DNA from: Lucinisca nassula
Taxonomy: Eukaryota > Mollusca > Bivalvia > Lucinida > Lucinidae
Assembly: GCA_963580285.1 (NCBI GenBank)
Contig: OY757024.1
Coordinates: forward strand, 119,536,045 to 119,600,044
Direction: 5' to 3'
Length of the DNA: 64,000 nucleotides
The stretch's first letter is position 1. Each line of letters begins with the position of its first letter. This document shows, one piece after another, positions 22,860 to 35,451 of the stretch. A program made the position numbers and the translations under genes. Below the pieces are notes generated by a model. That model ran no database searches, had not been told where the DNA came from, and was given only the letters and a program-made list of their open reading frames with translations.

Positions 22860-23106
22860 TGAGCCCCGCCAAGCGAATTTGGGTCTTCGAGCATTCCGTC
22901 ATGACAAATTTTAACTGCGCATGCCCAGCCATTCAGAGGGGCCAGGGATATGGCTTGCTGTCTGAAAGTTCCTCTTGATTCACTGCTTGTATGAGCGAGC
23001 AGCGAAGGTTCTGGCGAGACTGCGCGGATGCGCAGGCTCGCCTGAACCTTCGCTGCTCGCATAGGCGATAAGTACCAAAATCGCTTGACGGGGCCCATAT
23101 CTTCCC
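22860..23106. mobile_element. Foldback repeat, family T copy 1
   Basis: 'gagccccgccaagcgaattt' to 'aaaatcgcttgacggggccc'. Its inner stem is 'gagcagcgaaggttctggcg' / 'cctgaaccttcgctgctcgc'. Other copies lie at 44368-44605 and 49135-49372. Confidence 0.7.
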
Positions 23107-24183
23107 ATGAACATGTACACTGGTCCATAGTTTGGGGTGTCTACTGGCAACTTTGGACCAAGGATGCCGATTAGAGGGAAGGGCAAGAGGGCAAATATCT
23201 TCTAGAAAGGGTTATCCTTTGGAAGCAAGGAATACATCACAGAACTGGAAAATATCTAGTGTACATGTTTTCTGGGCCAGACTAGCTAGTTTTGGCCAAC
23301 TAGGCCTCACCAGTGACCCTTAATATTTTCAAAATTCAACAATGGAATCAGTGATCCCAAAGGACAAGAAAATATAAACTACACTATGATGTAGGGCAGG
23401 GAGACTTTTTACGGCCGCCACACATTCCCAGACACCAGCTGTAGTGATCTAATTTGTCATGTTTTTAATTTTGGCAGTTTTCAATAGGGACTATCCATGT
23501 CCTTACCCATGAGTCCTAATCTCCCAGTGAAATTTTTCAGGTGTGTTGGGGCTGGGTGTTTCTCTGATTTGGTTTGGTCATTTTCAGGAGGATCCTGAAA
23601 ATACTGCCAAGGGGAAAAGGTTTTGTCCAGATTCCTTATTTGGAAATGAGTTTTGAGATTAACCCAAGTTCTATGTTAAGTAGTGAAGGTGAACATTGGG
23701 TTAATTTACACGGAGAGACAACCCAGCCTTCAACTTGTATGCCATCAGCAGAGGCTGTTTGGACTCAATTTTGCTAAACTGGTTAAGTACATTTAAGCCA
23801 GTATTTAGGCCGCTTGTATTGAGTAATTACATGTACTTGTCTGGAATTGCCACTACTTTGGATCCCTATAAATGTAATGTAGTGAAAATCTGCCTGTATT
23901 AAGCAAGCACCTGTCTTCAACAACCACATTTTGGCTATCTCATAAGTGTTTGCTTGATACAGTTTGGACTGGATGTTTGCTAATAACAGGTTCGACTGTA
24001 ATATTTAACATTTGTAATCAAGGTAGCAGAGCTTATATGCTTTTTCGGAGCTGATTCACATAGCTCTATTAGGGTATGCTATCCATGGCTGAGAATAAAA
24101 TTTTTAAGGAGTGTTTGGAGAGGGTTGGGTGTTTTGTTTGGTTTTCGTGGGGAGATGAGTATTTAGCAGCTGAGAGGAAGTTG
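23107..24183. other. WDFY intron sequence, nothing firmly recognised
   Basis: Short open frames of 60-70 codons occur with no recognisable product. 'gggagac(t)tttttacggccgccacac' near 23400 recurs at 38030. Confidence 0.4.
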
Positions 24184-24763
24184 TTCATTCTCTATTCCCC
24201 AGTACTTAATACATAAACTTGAGTCATACTGAGCGCAGGGTCACTTGGGATAATATTATATCTCAAGGGAGTCTCGCAAGATGTGACCTCGTTTTATCAT
24301 TCAAGTCACATCCACTTAGTACAGGTTAGGTGGTGTTTCAGAGTATGTTATTGTTGTCTGGTATTTTGTACCCCTATCTGGTGTTTCAGACCTCGATCAG
24401 TTGCAGGGACTGACATTTGCAGGAGTCCTCTCTTCCCGTAGACCACTGGGGATAAGAGTGTCCTTCCCTATTTATCGTTTCCACAGCTGAGGGTGCTGAG
24501 GATTGTACTACGGCTGCATTTCTCTCTTTGGCGAGGGTTTGGGGCTGGCTTCCCATGCCGCAGGTCCTGGTGTATGAATATCGTTTGGCGTGCCGCTGAT
24601 GATGGTTCCAATTATGAATTGGCACTATTTAAAAAAGTAACACACATTAAATAATACACATTTGATTTTGCATTCAGTGATTCAAGTTTTCATTCTCTAT
24701 TTCCCAGTACTTAATACATAAACTTGAGTCACATTGAGTGCTGGGTCACTTGGGATAATATTA
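24184..24763. repeat. 75-bp direct repeat pair 430 bp apart
   Basis: 'ttcattctctattccccagt' (24185) and 'ttcattctctatttcccagt' (24690) begin two near-identical copies ending 'tcacttgggataatatta'. Possibly target or terminal repeats of an insertion. Confidence 0.6.
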
Positions 24764-25200
24764 ACTTTTGAGAACCCCAGTTCATAAAGACATCTTTGGT
24801 ATAGTCCAGGGCGTCAAGTGATATTTGGAGTCAAAAGTATAGGTTAGGTCCAGAAATATAGGTATCTAGTGACCAGACATATAGGATGTTATAGGTGGCC
24901 TACACTGAAGAAAAACAAACCAGCTCTTCTCTTTTATTAATAATACAACATATAGAAATAGATAAGGTGGTCAGCTGGTTATAATTAAGGAAAAATCTTT
25001 AATAAATCTCCATAAAAATCAGTCCTTAGTAGATGATTCTAATGAATGCCCTCAATGTATGTTTTATACAGAACTTAGCGATCTACTTAAATATCATCTG
25101 ATAACCACCGTATCTATTTCTTGGAACAAGAGATAACAAAACCCAACGGTTGACTATCTGACAATTCAGGCAGAATCAAAAATGGGACATTCTTCCCTTT
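24764..25200. other. WDFY intron sequence with short 'tataggt' repeats
   Basis: 'atatagg'-type short repeats at 24835-24895 resemble those at 31005-31055 and 32705-32740. No gene seen. Confidence 0.4.
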
Positions 25201-26755
25201 AAACAAGAGGGTTTTGATGGCCCTTGATTGCTCATGTGATCCATAGTGTAAGAAGTAGGCCCTGTGGAGGGCCCATTTTTGGCCCAGGGCTATAATTTGC
25301 ACAATCAGGGCTATAATTTGCACAATCAAGGTCCACTATACAAAGCATCATACCAAATATCAAAGACCTGAGCCTTCCGGTTTCAGGTTTTCCCTATATA
25401 ATCCTACATAAAACCAGTGGGCCCTGGGGCAGAGCCAGTTTTGGCCCTAGGGCTATAATTTGAACAATCTTGGTAGCAGTCCACTAGATGAAGCTTCATA
25501 CCAAATATCAAAGACCTGGGCATTCTGGTTTCAGACAAGAATATTTTTAAAGGTTTTTCTTATTTTCCCCTATTTGTTTGCCTTGGCAACCCCCTGAAAA
25601 AATTCAGACACGATTCCACATGGAGTCTTTGTTGACAGTAACAGGAATCATAGTGGAACTCTTTTTTCCTGTCCACGGAATTTGGTTACAGATTCCACAT
25701 GGCAAATGGCCAGATCTTAACAGAAATTCTGCATGCAAATGTTAACCAAGTTTCTGTTTAAAAGTCTGGCATGAAAACAGAGCATAATCACTTCCTGAAA
25801 CATAATATTTTGGCGGGAGCAGTCAGGGATGATGTGTTGCTTGTGTGTGGCTTTACAACTTTACATGTATAAAGCTGTTCTAAGGATTTACAACTATATT
25901 TTGGAAGACACTGTGAGTTACTTTTAGTATTTTAGATTAACAGTGTTTTAAATACTTAACTAGTGGGGTGTCAAAAGTTTTATGTTTGCAAACTGCAAAG
26001 ATTGCACCCCACCCACATATTTATGTATGTGTTTGCAGACTGAAGTTACATGTATTAGATCACCATGAATCTTTGGAAATCCAAGGATTCAAATTCAAGA
26101 GTTAGATGTAAGTAGCATGCAAGGTTTTTGTGTGTTCTTTTCCATCACAAGTATATTCCTTCCTTATTGTGTACAGATAAAATCTCAAAATTTTTACAGT
26201 GTATCTTTAGATGATTGTGGTATGTTAATTGAACTGGACCAAATATTTAAATTAGCAGGCATCCTGCAGGAATATACAGACAGTAATACTGTCACTAGCT
26301 CAGGCAGAAATTCTGTCAATAATTCATTCAGGAATCCTGCAGGAACCATGAAGGAATCCTGTCAGTAATTTATATAGGAATCCTGGCTTGTTTTGTCTAC
26401 AGGATTCCTGCATCAATTTTCCAGCTTTTCACAAGCTTTTCCACACTGATTCCTACCTGAATCCCATCTCGAAGACAAAATTTATGTGAAAATTCTTTGT
26501 GGAAATTCTATTTAAAAATTTTTCATACAGGTTTCATGTCAGAATCCTGTCACAATATTTCTGCAGAAATACTGTAACTTAATTTCAAACGGGCCTTTGA
26601 GTATTCAGCATGGACTGAAATTTGCTGAACAGCATTGAGAGAAGACCACCCCAAGATGATTTATGTCAAGTTTGGTCAAAATCTATTCAGGGGTTTTAGG
26701 AGATGTCATTTAAAGGACGGCGGTCGGTGACAGATCGCAATAGCTCGCCTGCTCA
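25201..26755 (+). mobile_element. Helentron-like element, family B copy 3, interior replaced
   Basis: Left end 'aaacaagagg', two family B monomers to about 25560, then about 1 kb of different sequence, then the family B 3' segment 'atggactgaaatttgctgaa' to 'gcaatagctcgcctgctc' (26600-26755). The 25.6-26.6 kb insert is rich in the short palindrome 'aggaatcct'/'aggattcct'. Confidence 0.6.
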
Positions 26756-26898
26756 AAAAAGGCAAAACTTGTTTAATATTCATAAAGAAACAATAGTAAA
26801 AACAATATCAAAATGGAACATTTTAAATTTAAAAGAAATAGCAGAATTTACACCAGCTAAAGCTTTCCAAAAGCTGGGCTGGACTGGGTCACTACACC

Positions 26899-29800
26899 AA
26901 CAAGAGGGCCATGATGGCCCTGGGTCGCTCACCTGATCCATAAGGCAACAAGTGGGCCCCGAGGAGAGCCATTATTGACCCCATGGCTATAATTTGCATA
27001 ATTTGGTAGTGGCTTCATACCAAATATCAAAGAATGGAGCCTTCTAGTTTCAAGAAGATTTTTAAAGGTTTTCCTTATATTAAGTCTATATAAAAACCTG
27101 CAGGTCCCGGGTGCAGCCATTTTAGGCCCCAGGGCTATAATTTGAACAATCTTGGTAGAAATCCACACGACAAAACTTCATACCAAATATCAAAGACTAG
27201 GCCTTCTGATTTCAGACAAGAAGATTTTAAAAGGCTTTCCCAATATAAGTCTTTGTGAAACAAGTGGGCTTGGGGGTGGGCCCATTTTTGGCCCCAGGGC
27301 ACTAATTTGAACAATTTTGTTAGAGGTCCACTACATGAAACTTCATACCAAAAAAAACAACACCTTGGCCTTCTGGTTTCAGACGATAAGATTTACAAAG
27401 GTTTTCCCTACATATAAGTCTATGTTAAACCAGTGGGGCACCGGGATGGGCCCATTTTTAGGCTCAGGGCTATAATTGGAACAATCTTGGTACAGGTCAA
27501 GTAGACAAAGCTTCATACCAAATATCAAAGACATGAGCCTTCTGGATTCCGACAAGATTCTTAAAGGTTTTCCCTATATAAGTCTATGTAAAACCAGTGG
27601 GCCCCGGGCGGAGCCATTTTTGGCCCCAGGGCTGTAATTTGATTAATCTTGGTCAAGGTCCACTAGACAAAGCTTCATACCAAATATCAAAGAACTGAAC
27701 CTTCTGGTTTCAGACAAGAAGATTTATATAGATTTTCCCTATATAAGTCAATGTAAAACCAGTGGGCCCCGGGGCTACAATTTGAAAAATCTTGATAGAG
27801 GTCCACTAGACAAAGCTTCATACCAACTTGAAATGCGTCCATAGGACACGGATGCCCCCGCCTGAAAATGTGACTATGTTCGTATTCATCCATAGAAAGT
27901 TTAAGTTTTGGACCATTTTTTTTACCTTTGACCTCTAAGTATGACCTTGACCTTGGAGGTACGGATCCGGGTTTGCATCATCTCATGATGGTTAACATTT
28001 CAAGTAATTTCAAAATCCATCCAGAAATAAGTAAGTTATTGTCTGCGTTTAAGTTTCGGACTCTTTTTTTGACCTTTGACCTCTAAGTATGACCTTGACC
28101 TTGGAGGTACAGACCTGGGTTTTGCACGTGACACATAGTCTCATGATGGTTAACATTTCTGCAAAGTAATTTCAAAATTCATCCAGAAATAAGAAAGTTA
28201 TTGACTGCGTTTAAGTTTGACCTTGACCTTGGAGGTAAGGACCTGGGTTTTGCACTTGACACATCAGCTCATTATGGTTAGCATTTCTGCCGAGCAATTT
28301 TATATTCCATCAAGAAATAAGGAAGTTATTGACCGCGTTTAAGTTTCCGACGGACAGAGGGACAGGGGCAACGCTATATGCCCTTTCCACCATTCTTCAA
28401 ATGGCGGGGGCATAAAAATCAAAGACCTGAACCTTCAGGTTTGAGACAAGAAGACTTTTTAAAGATTTTTCATGTATAAGTCAATGTAAAATCAAAGGGC
28501 CCCGGGGTGGTTGCAGTTTTGGACCCAGGACTATAATTTGAACAATCTTGGTTGAGCCTCAGGTCTTCATACCAAATAACAAAGACCTGGGCCTTGCCGT
28601 TTCAGAGAAGAAGAGTTTTAAAGATATTCCCTACATAAGCCTATGTTAAACCAAAGGGCCCGAGGGCGGAGGCATTTTTGGCCCTAGGGCTATAATTTAA
28701 AAAATCTTGATAGAGGTTCACTAGATGAAGCTTCATACCAAATATCAAAGACCTGGGCCATGAGGTTTAAGAGAAGAAGCTTTTTAAAGATTTTCCTTAT
28801 ATAAGTCTATGTAAAACCTAAGGGTCCCGAGGCAGGGGCATTTTTGGCCCCAGGGCTATAATTTGAACAATCTTGGTAGAGGTCCACGAAATGAAGCTTC
28901 ATACCAAATATCAAAGACCAAGGCCTAGTGGTTTCAGAGAAGAAGATTTTTAAAAAGATTTTCCCTATATAAGTCTATGTAAAATCAAAGGGTCCCGGGG
29001 CCGGGGCATTTTTGGCCCCAGGGCTAGAATTTGAACAATCTTGGTAGAGGTCCACTAGATGAAGCTTCATACCAAATATCAAAGACCTGGGCCTTGCGGT
29101 TTCAGAGAAGAAGATTTTTAAAGATTTTCCCTATAAAAGCCTATGTAAAACTGGTGGGCCCCGGGGCGGGGCCATCTTTGGCCCCAGGGCTATAATTTGA
29201 ACAATCTTGGTAGAGGTCCACTAGACGAAGCTTCATACCAAATATCAAAGACCTGGGCCTTGGGGTTTCAGAGACGAAGATTTTTAAAGATTTTCCCTAT
29301 ATAAGCCTATGTTAAACTGGTGGGCCCCGGGGCCGGGCCATTTTTGGCCCCAGGGCTAGAATTTGAACATTCTTGGTAGAGGTCCACAAGATGAAGCTTC
29401 ATACCAAATATCAAAGACCTGGGCCTTGCGGTTTCAGAGAGGAAGATTTTTAAAGATTTTCCCTATATAAGCCTATGTAAAACTGGTGGGCACCCGGGCA
29501 GGGCCATTTTTGGCCCCAGGGCTAGAATTTGAACAATCTTGGTAGAGGTCCACTAGATGAAGCTTCATACCAAATATCAAAGACCTGGGCCTTGCGGTTT
29601 CAGAGAAGAAGATTTTTAAAGATTTTCCCTATATAAGCCTATGTAAAACTGGTGGGCCCCAGGGCGGGGCATTTTTTGGCCCTGGGGCTATAATTTGAAC
29701 AATCTTGGAAGAGGTCCACTAGATGAAGCTTCATACCAAATATAGAAGACCTGGGCCTTATGGTTTCAGAGAATGAGATTTTAAAAATATTTTCCCTATA

Positions 29801-30883
29801 CAAGCCTATGTAAAACTGGTGGGCCCCGGGGCGGGGCCATTTTTGGCCCCAGGGCTATAATTTGAACAATCTTGGTAGAGGTCCACTAGACAAAGCTTCA
29901 TACCAAATATCAAAGACCTGGGCCTTGCGGTTTCAGAGAAGAAGATTTTTAAAGATTTTCCCTATATAAGCCTATGAAAAACTGGTGGGGCCCAGGGCGG
30001 GGCCATTTTTTGCCCCAGGGCTATAATTAGAACAACCTTGGTAGAGGTCGACTAGATGAAGCTTCATACCCAATATCGAAGACCTGGGCCTTATGGTTTC
30101 AGAGAATAATATTTTTAAAGATTTTCCCTATGATAAGCCTATGAAAAACTGGTGGGGCCCAGGGTGGGGCCATTTTTTGCCCCAGGGCTATAATTTGAAC
30201 AATCTTGGTAGAGGTCCACTAGATGAAGCTTCATACCAAATATCAAAGACCTGGGCCTTGCGGTTTCAGAGAAGAAGATTTTTAAAGATTTTCCATATAT
30301 AAGCCTATGTAAAACTGGTGGGCCCCGGGGCGGGGCCATTTTTGGCCCCAGGGCTATAATTTGAACAATCTTGGTAGAGGTCCACTAGATGAAGCTTCAT
30401 ACCAAATATCAAAGACCTGGGCCTTGCGGTTTCAGAGAAGAAGATTTTTAAAGATTTTCCCTATATAAGCCTATGTAAAACTGGTGGGCCCCGGGGCGGG
30501 GCCATTTTTGGCCCCAGGGCTATAATTTGAACAATCTTGGTAGAGGTCCACTAGATGAAGCTTCATACCAAATATCGAAGACCTTGGCCTTATGGTTTCA
30601 GAGAAGAAGATTTTTAAAGTTTTCATTTAAAAAATCTATTTTTAGCTCCTGTGACCTAGATGTGCAACAGACTGGAACCATTTGAACAACTTTGAAAGGG
30701 GACCACTTAAGGATCATTCCTGTGAAGTTTGGTCAAAATCAGATTAGTGGTTTAGGAGGAGATGTTGTTTGAAGAAAAAGTTTACGCACGCACACACGCA
30801 CGCACGCACACACGCACGACGGACGACAGACAAAAAGTGATCCCAAAAGCTCACCTCGTCACTACGTGACAGATGAGCTAAAA
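26899..30883 (+). mobile_element. Helentron-like element, family B copy 4 (largest, about 4 kb)
   Basis: Left palindrome 'gggccatgatggccc' and 'cgctcacctgatcc'. About 20 monomers of about 170 bp follow. Those from 29 kb on are nearly identical, implying recent array expansion. Then come the 3' segment, a CA/CG microsatellite at 30784-30820, and the hairpin GTCACTACGTGAC with AGATGAGCTAA. A different tandem element is nested at 27827-28415. Confidence 0.75.
27827..28415 (+). mobile_element. C-type tandem-repeat element nested in family B copy 4
   Basis: Interrupts a B monomer between 'cttcataccaa' and 'atcaaagacctgaacc'. Ends 'cttgaaatgcgtccatagga' with 'cggatgcccccgcc', and GGCGGGGGCATAA. 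Three to four monomers with 'tgaccttgaccttggaggta' are followed by 'gacggacagagggacagggg'. Confidence 0.72.
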
Positions 30884-31056
30884 AGGAATACAAATTCCTA
30901 AAAAGAAACAGCTTATTAAGCTCAAATATTATAGAAAACATCTACTGTCAAAGATTTTTTTACAAACTTTGTATTCCTTGCTTACCCAAAATTCCAAATT
31001 ATAGGTATTTATAGGTATTTTGGTAAAATATAGGATTTTATAGGTTATTATAGGTA

Positions 31057-32700
31057 CCGTATTCGGGCGTGTATTACCCGCAGTTTTTTTCCCTCAAATT
31101 ACAGGCCCAAGTTCTGGGTGCGGGTAATCCGCCCAGATTATTTTTGGACCTTTTTATTTTTACTTTTTACAGCTGAAAATACGATGCATCTCATGTTATG
31201 CTCTATCCTTTTACGATTCCCGACATAAATAACGTTTAATTGTCCACTCAATTTTACTTACACATGAGTAATATAACAATCTCTATTACTAGCAAGCCCG
31301 ATTTTGTGAGTATTATTCCTAAAACTCTGATTTTAAACAAAATAAACAAGCAAGTTCAATGCGAACATCAAAGTTTTCCGGCATCCAAAATGCCGCCCAC
31401 AAATCACCGCTAGTTTTTTTTTCTGCACGCGATCGGTAAATGACATCATTGTACCCCAGCAACCCCACTCGTGTCTATTGTTTTAGCTTAATTGGGCGTA
31501 TCTGTCTCATAAAAAATGTTTGGAAACGGTAAAAGTATTCTCGCTAGCAAAACAGCGCTTTCTGTAAGCTCCGTGTCAATAACCAACAACAGAATACAGA
31601 TGTGTTAACACAAAGAGTTCAACTTTTCTCGCCAGCGTCTGCTATTTGGCGCCAAAACATAACCATTCACCAGATAGCAGAATAGTCGTAGCAACTCGTC
31701 TTTGGAGCAATTTAATAATTTTCACACTGATTGTGGATTAAATTTTATGATTGGGGAATAAACGCAAATTAGAGACATAACTTGACCATATTTTCACACC
31801 TTATCGAAACGCACCGCAGGGTGGCAATTATATGACAGGGATTAACAATAGTGTCATAATTGAACCGTTATAAATCAATAAACAGTGTAAATCCAAATCA
31901 GACATCAGCGGCGTCTTTCTGAGGTATCTGATCTGGGAGAGCACTGTTTGCCGATGTCCCAAAATAGAAACGTCTGCGGCGTCTTTCTGAGGCGTCTAAT
32001 CTGGGACTGCACTGTTTGCCGATGTCCCAAAAAAGGGCCGCGGGCATATGTGGGGTGTGTGTGTGTGAATTCGGGTTTAACGTCGCTTTCAACAATTTTT
32101 CAGTCATATCACGACGGTGTCTGGTTGCGACAGGGAGCTCAATGCTCACGTTTATAGTGCTGCCTCACTGAAGTATCATGTCCCAGACACATTACATGAT
32201 ACCACATCCAGTCACATTATCCTGACACTGGATCGACCAGTCCTAGCTCTACCCCGTAAATCTGAGTGCCAAACGAGGAGCAGCTAGTACCATTTTTAAC
32301 GACTTTGGTATGTCGCGGCCCGGGATCGAACCCGAGACCTCCCGTTCCCCGGAGCGGACACTCTACCAACTGAGCTATCGGGGCCGGTAGCATATGTGGG
32401 GTAATAAATAAATAACACTTGTGAACAGGTATTTTTTTTCAACACTTTAATCAAAATACATGCTTTCTGGTGATACTCGCACGCACGTGCACTTTCCCGC
32501 CTTTTGAAGACGATCGCGCGTTCCGTTGTGTGCTACAAAAACTGGCCAAATTCTTACTTTTTCTCACTTACACATCCACCAAAATTTCAGCAAATGTTCC
32601 ATGCGGGTAATACAACAGTATAACAGTTTCCCCCCAGATTTTGGCCAAAAAAGGGGGTGCGGGTAGTACGCAAATGCGGGTAATACACACCCGAATACGG
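31057..32700. mobile_element. TA-flanked DNA transposon derivative with about 28-bp inverted repeats
   Basis: Ends CCGTATTCGGGCGTGTATTA and (complement) CCGTATTCGGGTGTGTATTA, both continuing CCCGCA and flanked by TA (31055-31056, 32701-32702). The 1644-bp interior encodes no transposase. It includes two hairpin-type units at 31872-32030 and the SINE at 32057-32389. Non-autonomous. Confidence 0.78.
32057..32389 (-). mobile_element. tRNA-derived SINE with perfect 13-bp target duplication
   Basis: On the minus strand the head reads CCCCGATAGCTCAGTTGGTA (A-box), then GGTTCGATCCC (B-box), like a tRNA gene. The body contains 'acaccgtcgtgatatgactg' and the tail is a (CA)n run. Target duplication GCATATGTGGGGT at 32044-32056 and 32390-32402. 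It is probably one of the widespread molluscan tRNA-SINEs with a conserved central domain. Confidence 0.85.
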
Positions 32701-32794
32701 TAATGGCCTGAAATATAGGAAAATATAGGTAAATATAAGTAACTTGACGCCCTGATAGTCATTTATCTATCTATCTTCTTATACTGAGTCGGTC

Positions 32795-33096
32795 GGCCCC
32801 CGCCCATAGGGGCTTGAAGAAATATATGGGCTGCATGATGCTTCCACGCAGAGCTGAATCCGGCCCGCACACTAGTACTGGGAAACCGCTTAGAGGATCT
32901 AAGCCTGTCCAGGAACCGCGGTGCGAGGCGGACCGTCCATGCTAATAAACCCTATTGGTTTCATTGGGAGACAGGGCTTGAGATGTCATTTCATCTCAAT
33001 GTCGGGTAAAAGTCCCACAAAATTGGAAGCAACGTCTCCAAAATGACCTTTACAGTGTTGACGGGGACGATAAACCTCAAATCAAACAAAAACAAA
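32795..33096 (+). mobile_element. SINE family K, complete copy
   Basis: Head 'ggcccccgcccataggggc', body 'tgcatgatgcttccacgcag', 3' 'gataaacctcaaatcaaac' tail. Perfect 14-bp target duplication ATACTGAGTCGGTC (32781-32794, 33097-33110). The head has no obvious tRNA boxes. Confidence 0.82.
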
Positions 33097-33365
33097 ATAC
33101 TGAGTCGGTCACATTTGGCCATTACCTCAGTTGCATTATGCTGATGCTGGTTGAGTGAAAAGTAACTGTTAGGAAACTGGAGGAAAATTATCTTTTGTAG
33201 GAGTACTCCCCCTTAGAAATGCAGAGCCTGAGGAATCTATTGCCCAGTTTCTAGGTAAAAGACCACATTTTGCAGGTGAGGAGGCAAAATATCTTTTCAA
33301 TTTTCTTTGAAATACAAGGCAATGTGTGATCTCACTAAAATCACTTCCATCAAAGCAACTTTTAC

Positions 33366-33650
33366 CCCCCGCCCATCCGGCTTGAAAAAATTGACTGCTT
33401 CCATGCAGAGTTGAAATTGACCACATGAGTACTGGTAAACCGCTTTCAAGGTCTAAGCCTGCCCAGGCAAAGTGGTGTGAGTCGGACCGTCCATGCATAT
33501 AAACCCTATTGGTGTCATTGGGTGGCAGGGGTTGAGATATCATTTCATCTCCATGTTGGGCAAGTCCCACAAAATTTGAAACAATGTCTCAAAAATACCC
33601 TAAATACTGTTGATGGGGACATTAAATCTCAAATTAAACAAAAAAAAATC
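33366..33650 (+). mobile_element. SINE family K, second copy
   Basis: 'cccgcccatccggcttgaaa' to 'attaaatctcaaattaaac' and an A-rich tail. More diverged than the copy at 32795. Confidence 0.72.
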
Positions 33651-33781
33651 ATTAAAACAATTCTAAGAGTACACACAACAAACATTTTCAAGGTAAAATA
33701 AGAAAATCCTTCCTAAAGTAGCCGAAATATATCAATATCTGCAGATATGGAAAACAAAAATTCTGGAAAATTTTGCCAGGG

Positions 33782-34071
33782 CATTACGATAACATACATG
33801 TGCCAAATAATGCATTCTTTCATATCTCTGAAATGACTATTTTTCTGATGAAAATTTGCAATATTTTTCTTTTATATATTCCAAACATAGGTTGTGTGTG
33901 CTTGTTAGAACTGCCTCATTGAGGCAGTTCTAACAAGTACCCACAACCTATGTCTTGGAGCAAAAATAAGAAAAATAATGTATATCCCTGTAAACCCCAC
34001 TTTTCTCTACATGAAGCGGGGTTTAGGGGGTTGTTCATTTCATGGACTTGTTAACATGATGTGAACCAGAA
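33782..34071. mobile_element. Palindromic MITE, family G copy 6
   Basis: 'cattacgataacatacatg' to 'cttgttaacatgatg', with the hairpin 'agaactgcctcattgaggca' at 33907-33926. Confidence 0.7.
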
Positions 34072-34145
34072 ATATGTTTGAAACAGCTGTTATGAACAGG
34101 CCATCAGTGTTCCAGCCATCCAAGTTTCACTGAATTTCCAAAGTT

Positions 34146-34330
34146 GCATCAGGTCTCTCACCGGTGTGGTTCAAGCTTGGCTCGGGTCACATGTGTGATG
34201 CCAAGTTCTGCAACGGAAGGTCAGGTGGTTTTTCTCCGGGTACTCCGGTTTTCGCCCACCTCTGATTAACGATCGGCTCGATGTGAGTGAAATAATCTTG
34301 AAAGGGCCATAAACCAAAACCAAAAAAAAA
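34146..34330 (+). repeat. SINE family L, truncated plus-strand copy
   Basis: 'gcatcaggtctctcaccggt' to 'gggccataaaccaaaacc' and an A10 tail. It lies 55 bp from the donor of the WDFY exon at 34385-34511. Confidence 0.65.
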
Positions 34331-34384
34331 AGTTTTCCAAAGTTTTGGTATAAATGAGTTCTACCGTGAAGGATAATGACTTAC

Positions 34385-34511
34385 TGGTGCCCTTGTAGTT
34401 CAAATGCAGTTCCCTGTCGGCCACCGATATCCCATACTATGATGGACTGGTCGTAACTACCAGAGAATAATAAACTTCGTTCAGCATCCCACGCTAGACT
34501 TCTAACACTGC
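34385..34511 (-). CDS. WDFY2: WDFY1/2-like gene, exon of WD repeat 5
   Basis: Encodes (G)[41 protein letters not shown] plus CA. This is a textbook WD blade ending VWDIGG and is nearly identical to human WDFY2 (LFSGSSDHSVIMWDIGG...AIELQGH). The acceptor is TGTTTCTAG and the donor is GTAAGT. It is 127 bp, entering in phase 1 and leaving in phase 2. The 25 bp before the acceptor is all that separates the exon from a palindromic MITE (34537-34854), so the branch point is probably inside or at the edge of that transposon. Confidence 0.95.
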
Positions 34512-34536
34512 CTAGAAACACAGGAGAAAGAATACA

Positions 34537-34854
34537 CATTATGAAAACATCCCTATACTTATACATTGTAAATTTTATCGCCCAAAAATTGTATTTTTTT
34601 CTGATAAAAATTGTGATATTTTTCTTCTTTCTGCTCAAAACATAGATTGTGGGTACTCGTTAGATTTCTGCTCTAAAATATAGATTGTGGGTACTCGTTA
34701 GAACCGCCTCGATGAGGTGGTTCTAACGAGTACCCACAATCTATATTTTAGAGCAGAAATAAGAATAATAAAGTTTACCCCTGTAAACCCAAGTTTTACT
34801 ATATAAAAGTGGGGTTCAAGGGGGTCAAAAGTATATATGCGTGTTTTCGTGATG
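34537..34854. mobile_element. Palindromic MITE, family G copy 7, 25 bp from a WDFY acceptor
   Basis: 'cattatgaaaacatccctat' to 'tgcgtgttttcgtgatg'. The hairpin 'gaaccgcctcgatgaggtgg' is preceded by a partial duplication of its left arm (34645-34690). Confidence 0.72.
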
Positions 34855-34879
34855 AGCAATAAAATACACATAGCTCTGT

Positions 34880-35158
34880 CATTATGAAAACACCCCTGTA
34901 TAAGTACATTGTAAACTTTGCCACCAAAAAAACAAAAATTTTCGGATGAAAAATTGCGAAATTTTTCTTATTTCTGCTCAAAATATAGATTGTAGGTACT
35001 TGTTGGAACCACCTCGATGAGGCTGTTCTAACGAGTACCCGCAATCTTTATTTTGGAGCAGAAATAAGAAAATAAGGTTTACCCCTGCAAACCCCAGTTT
35101 TACTATATAAAAATGGGGTTCAAGGGGGTCAAAATTATATAGGCGTGTTTTCATGATG
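34880..35158. mobile_element. Palindromic MITE, family G copy 8
   Basis: 'cattatgaaaacacccctg' to 'ggcgtgttttcatgatg', in the same orientation as and 26 bp from copy 7. Confidence 0.72.
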
Positions 35159-35451
35159 GCTACAAATTTTGCATTGTACATGACTTTGTTGTACATTCTT
35201 AATAAATCTGTGTCAAGTAGTTCAAAAAAGAAGTGAAGGCAATCATCAGGAATCGATAAAATTAACCCAATCCATCCATCAAAGATACCTAAGGGAAAGT
35301 AACACAAACACGAAATAACTAGACCCTAATGGAAACATCACTAGTGGAAAGCCAAAATGACAGTTACTTTCCCACAAAATGACCAATTGGCTATCCAGAA
35401 CAAAAATACATAAGTGATACACACATTCAAAGACAAACTAATATAACACAA

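Noticed and set aside
23574..23777. 67-codon open frame that might be a small gene
   Set aside because: No start context, splice partners or recognisable motif; it lies in the 6.7-12 kb WDFY introns with no supporting evidence.
32316..32389. A functional tRNA gene on the minus strand
   Set aside because: A- and B-boxes are good, but it is fused to a SINE body and (CA)n tail and bounded by a 13-bp target duplication, so it is the SINE head.
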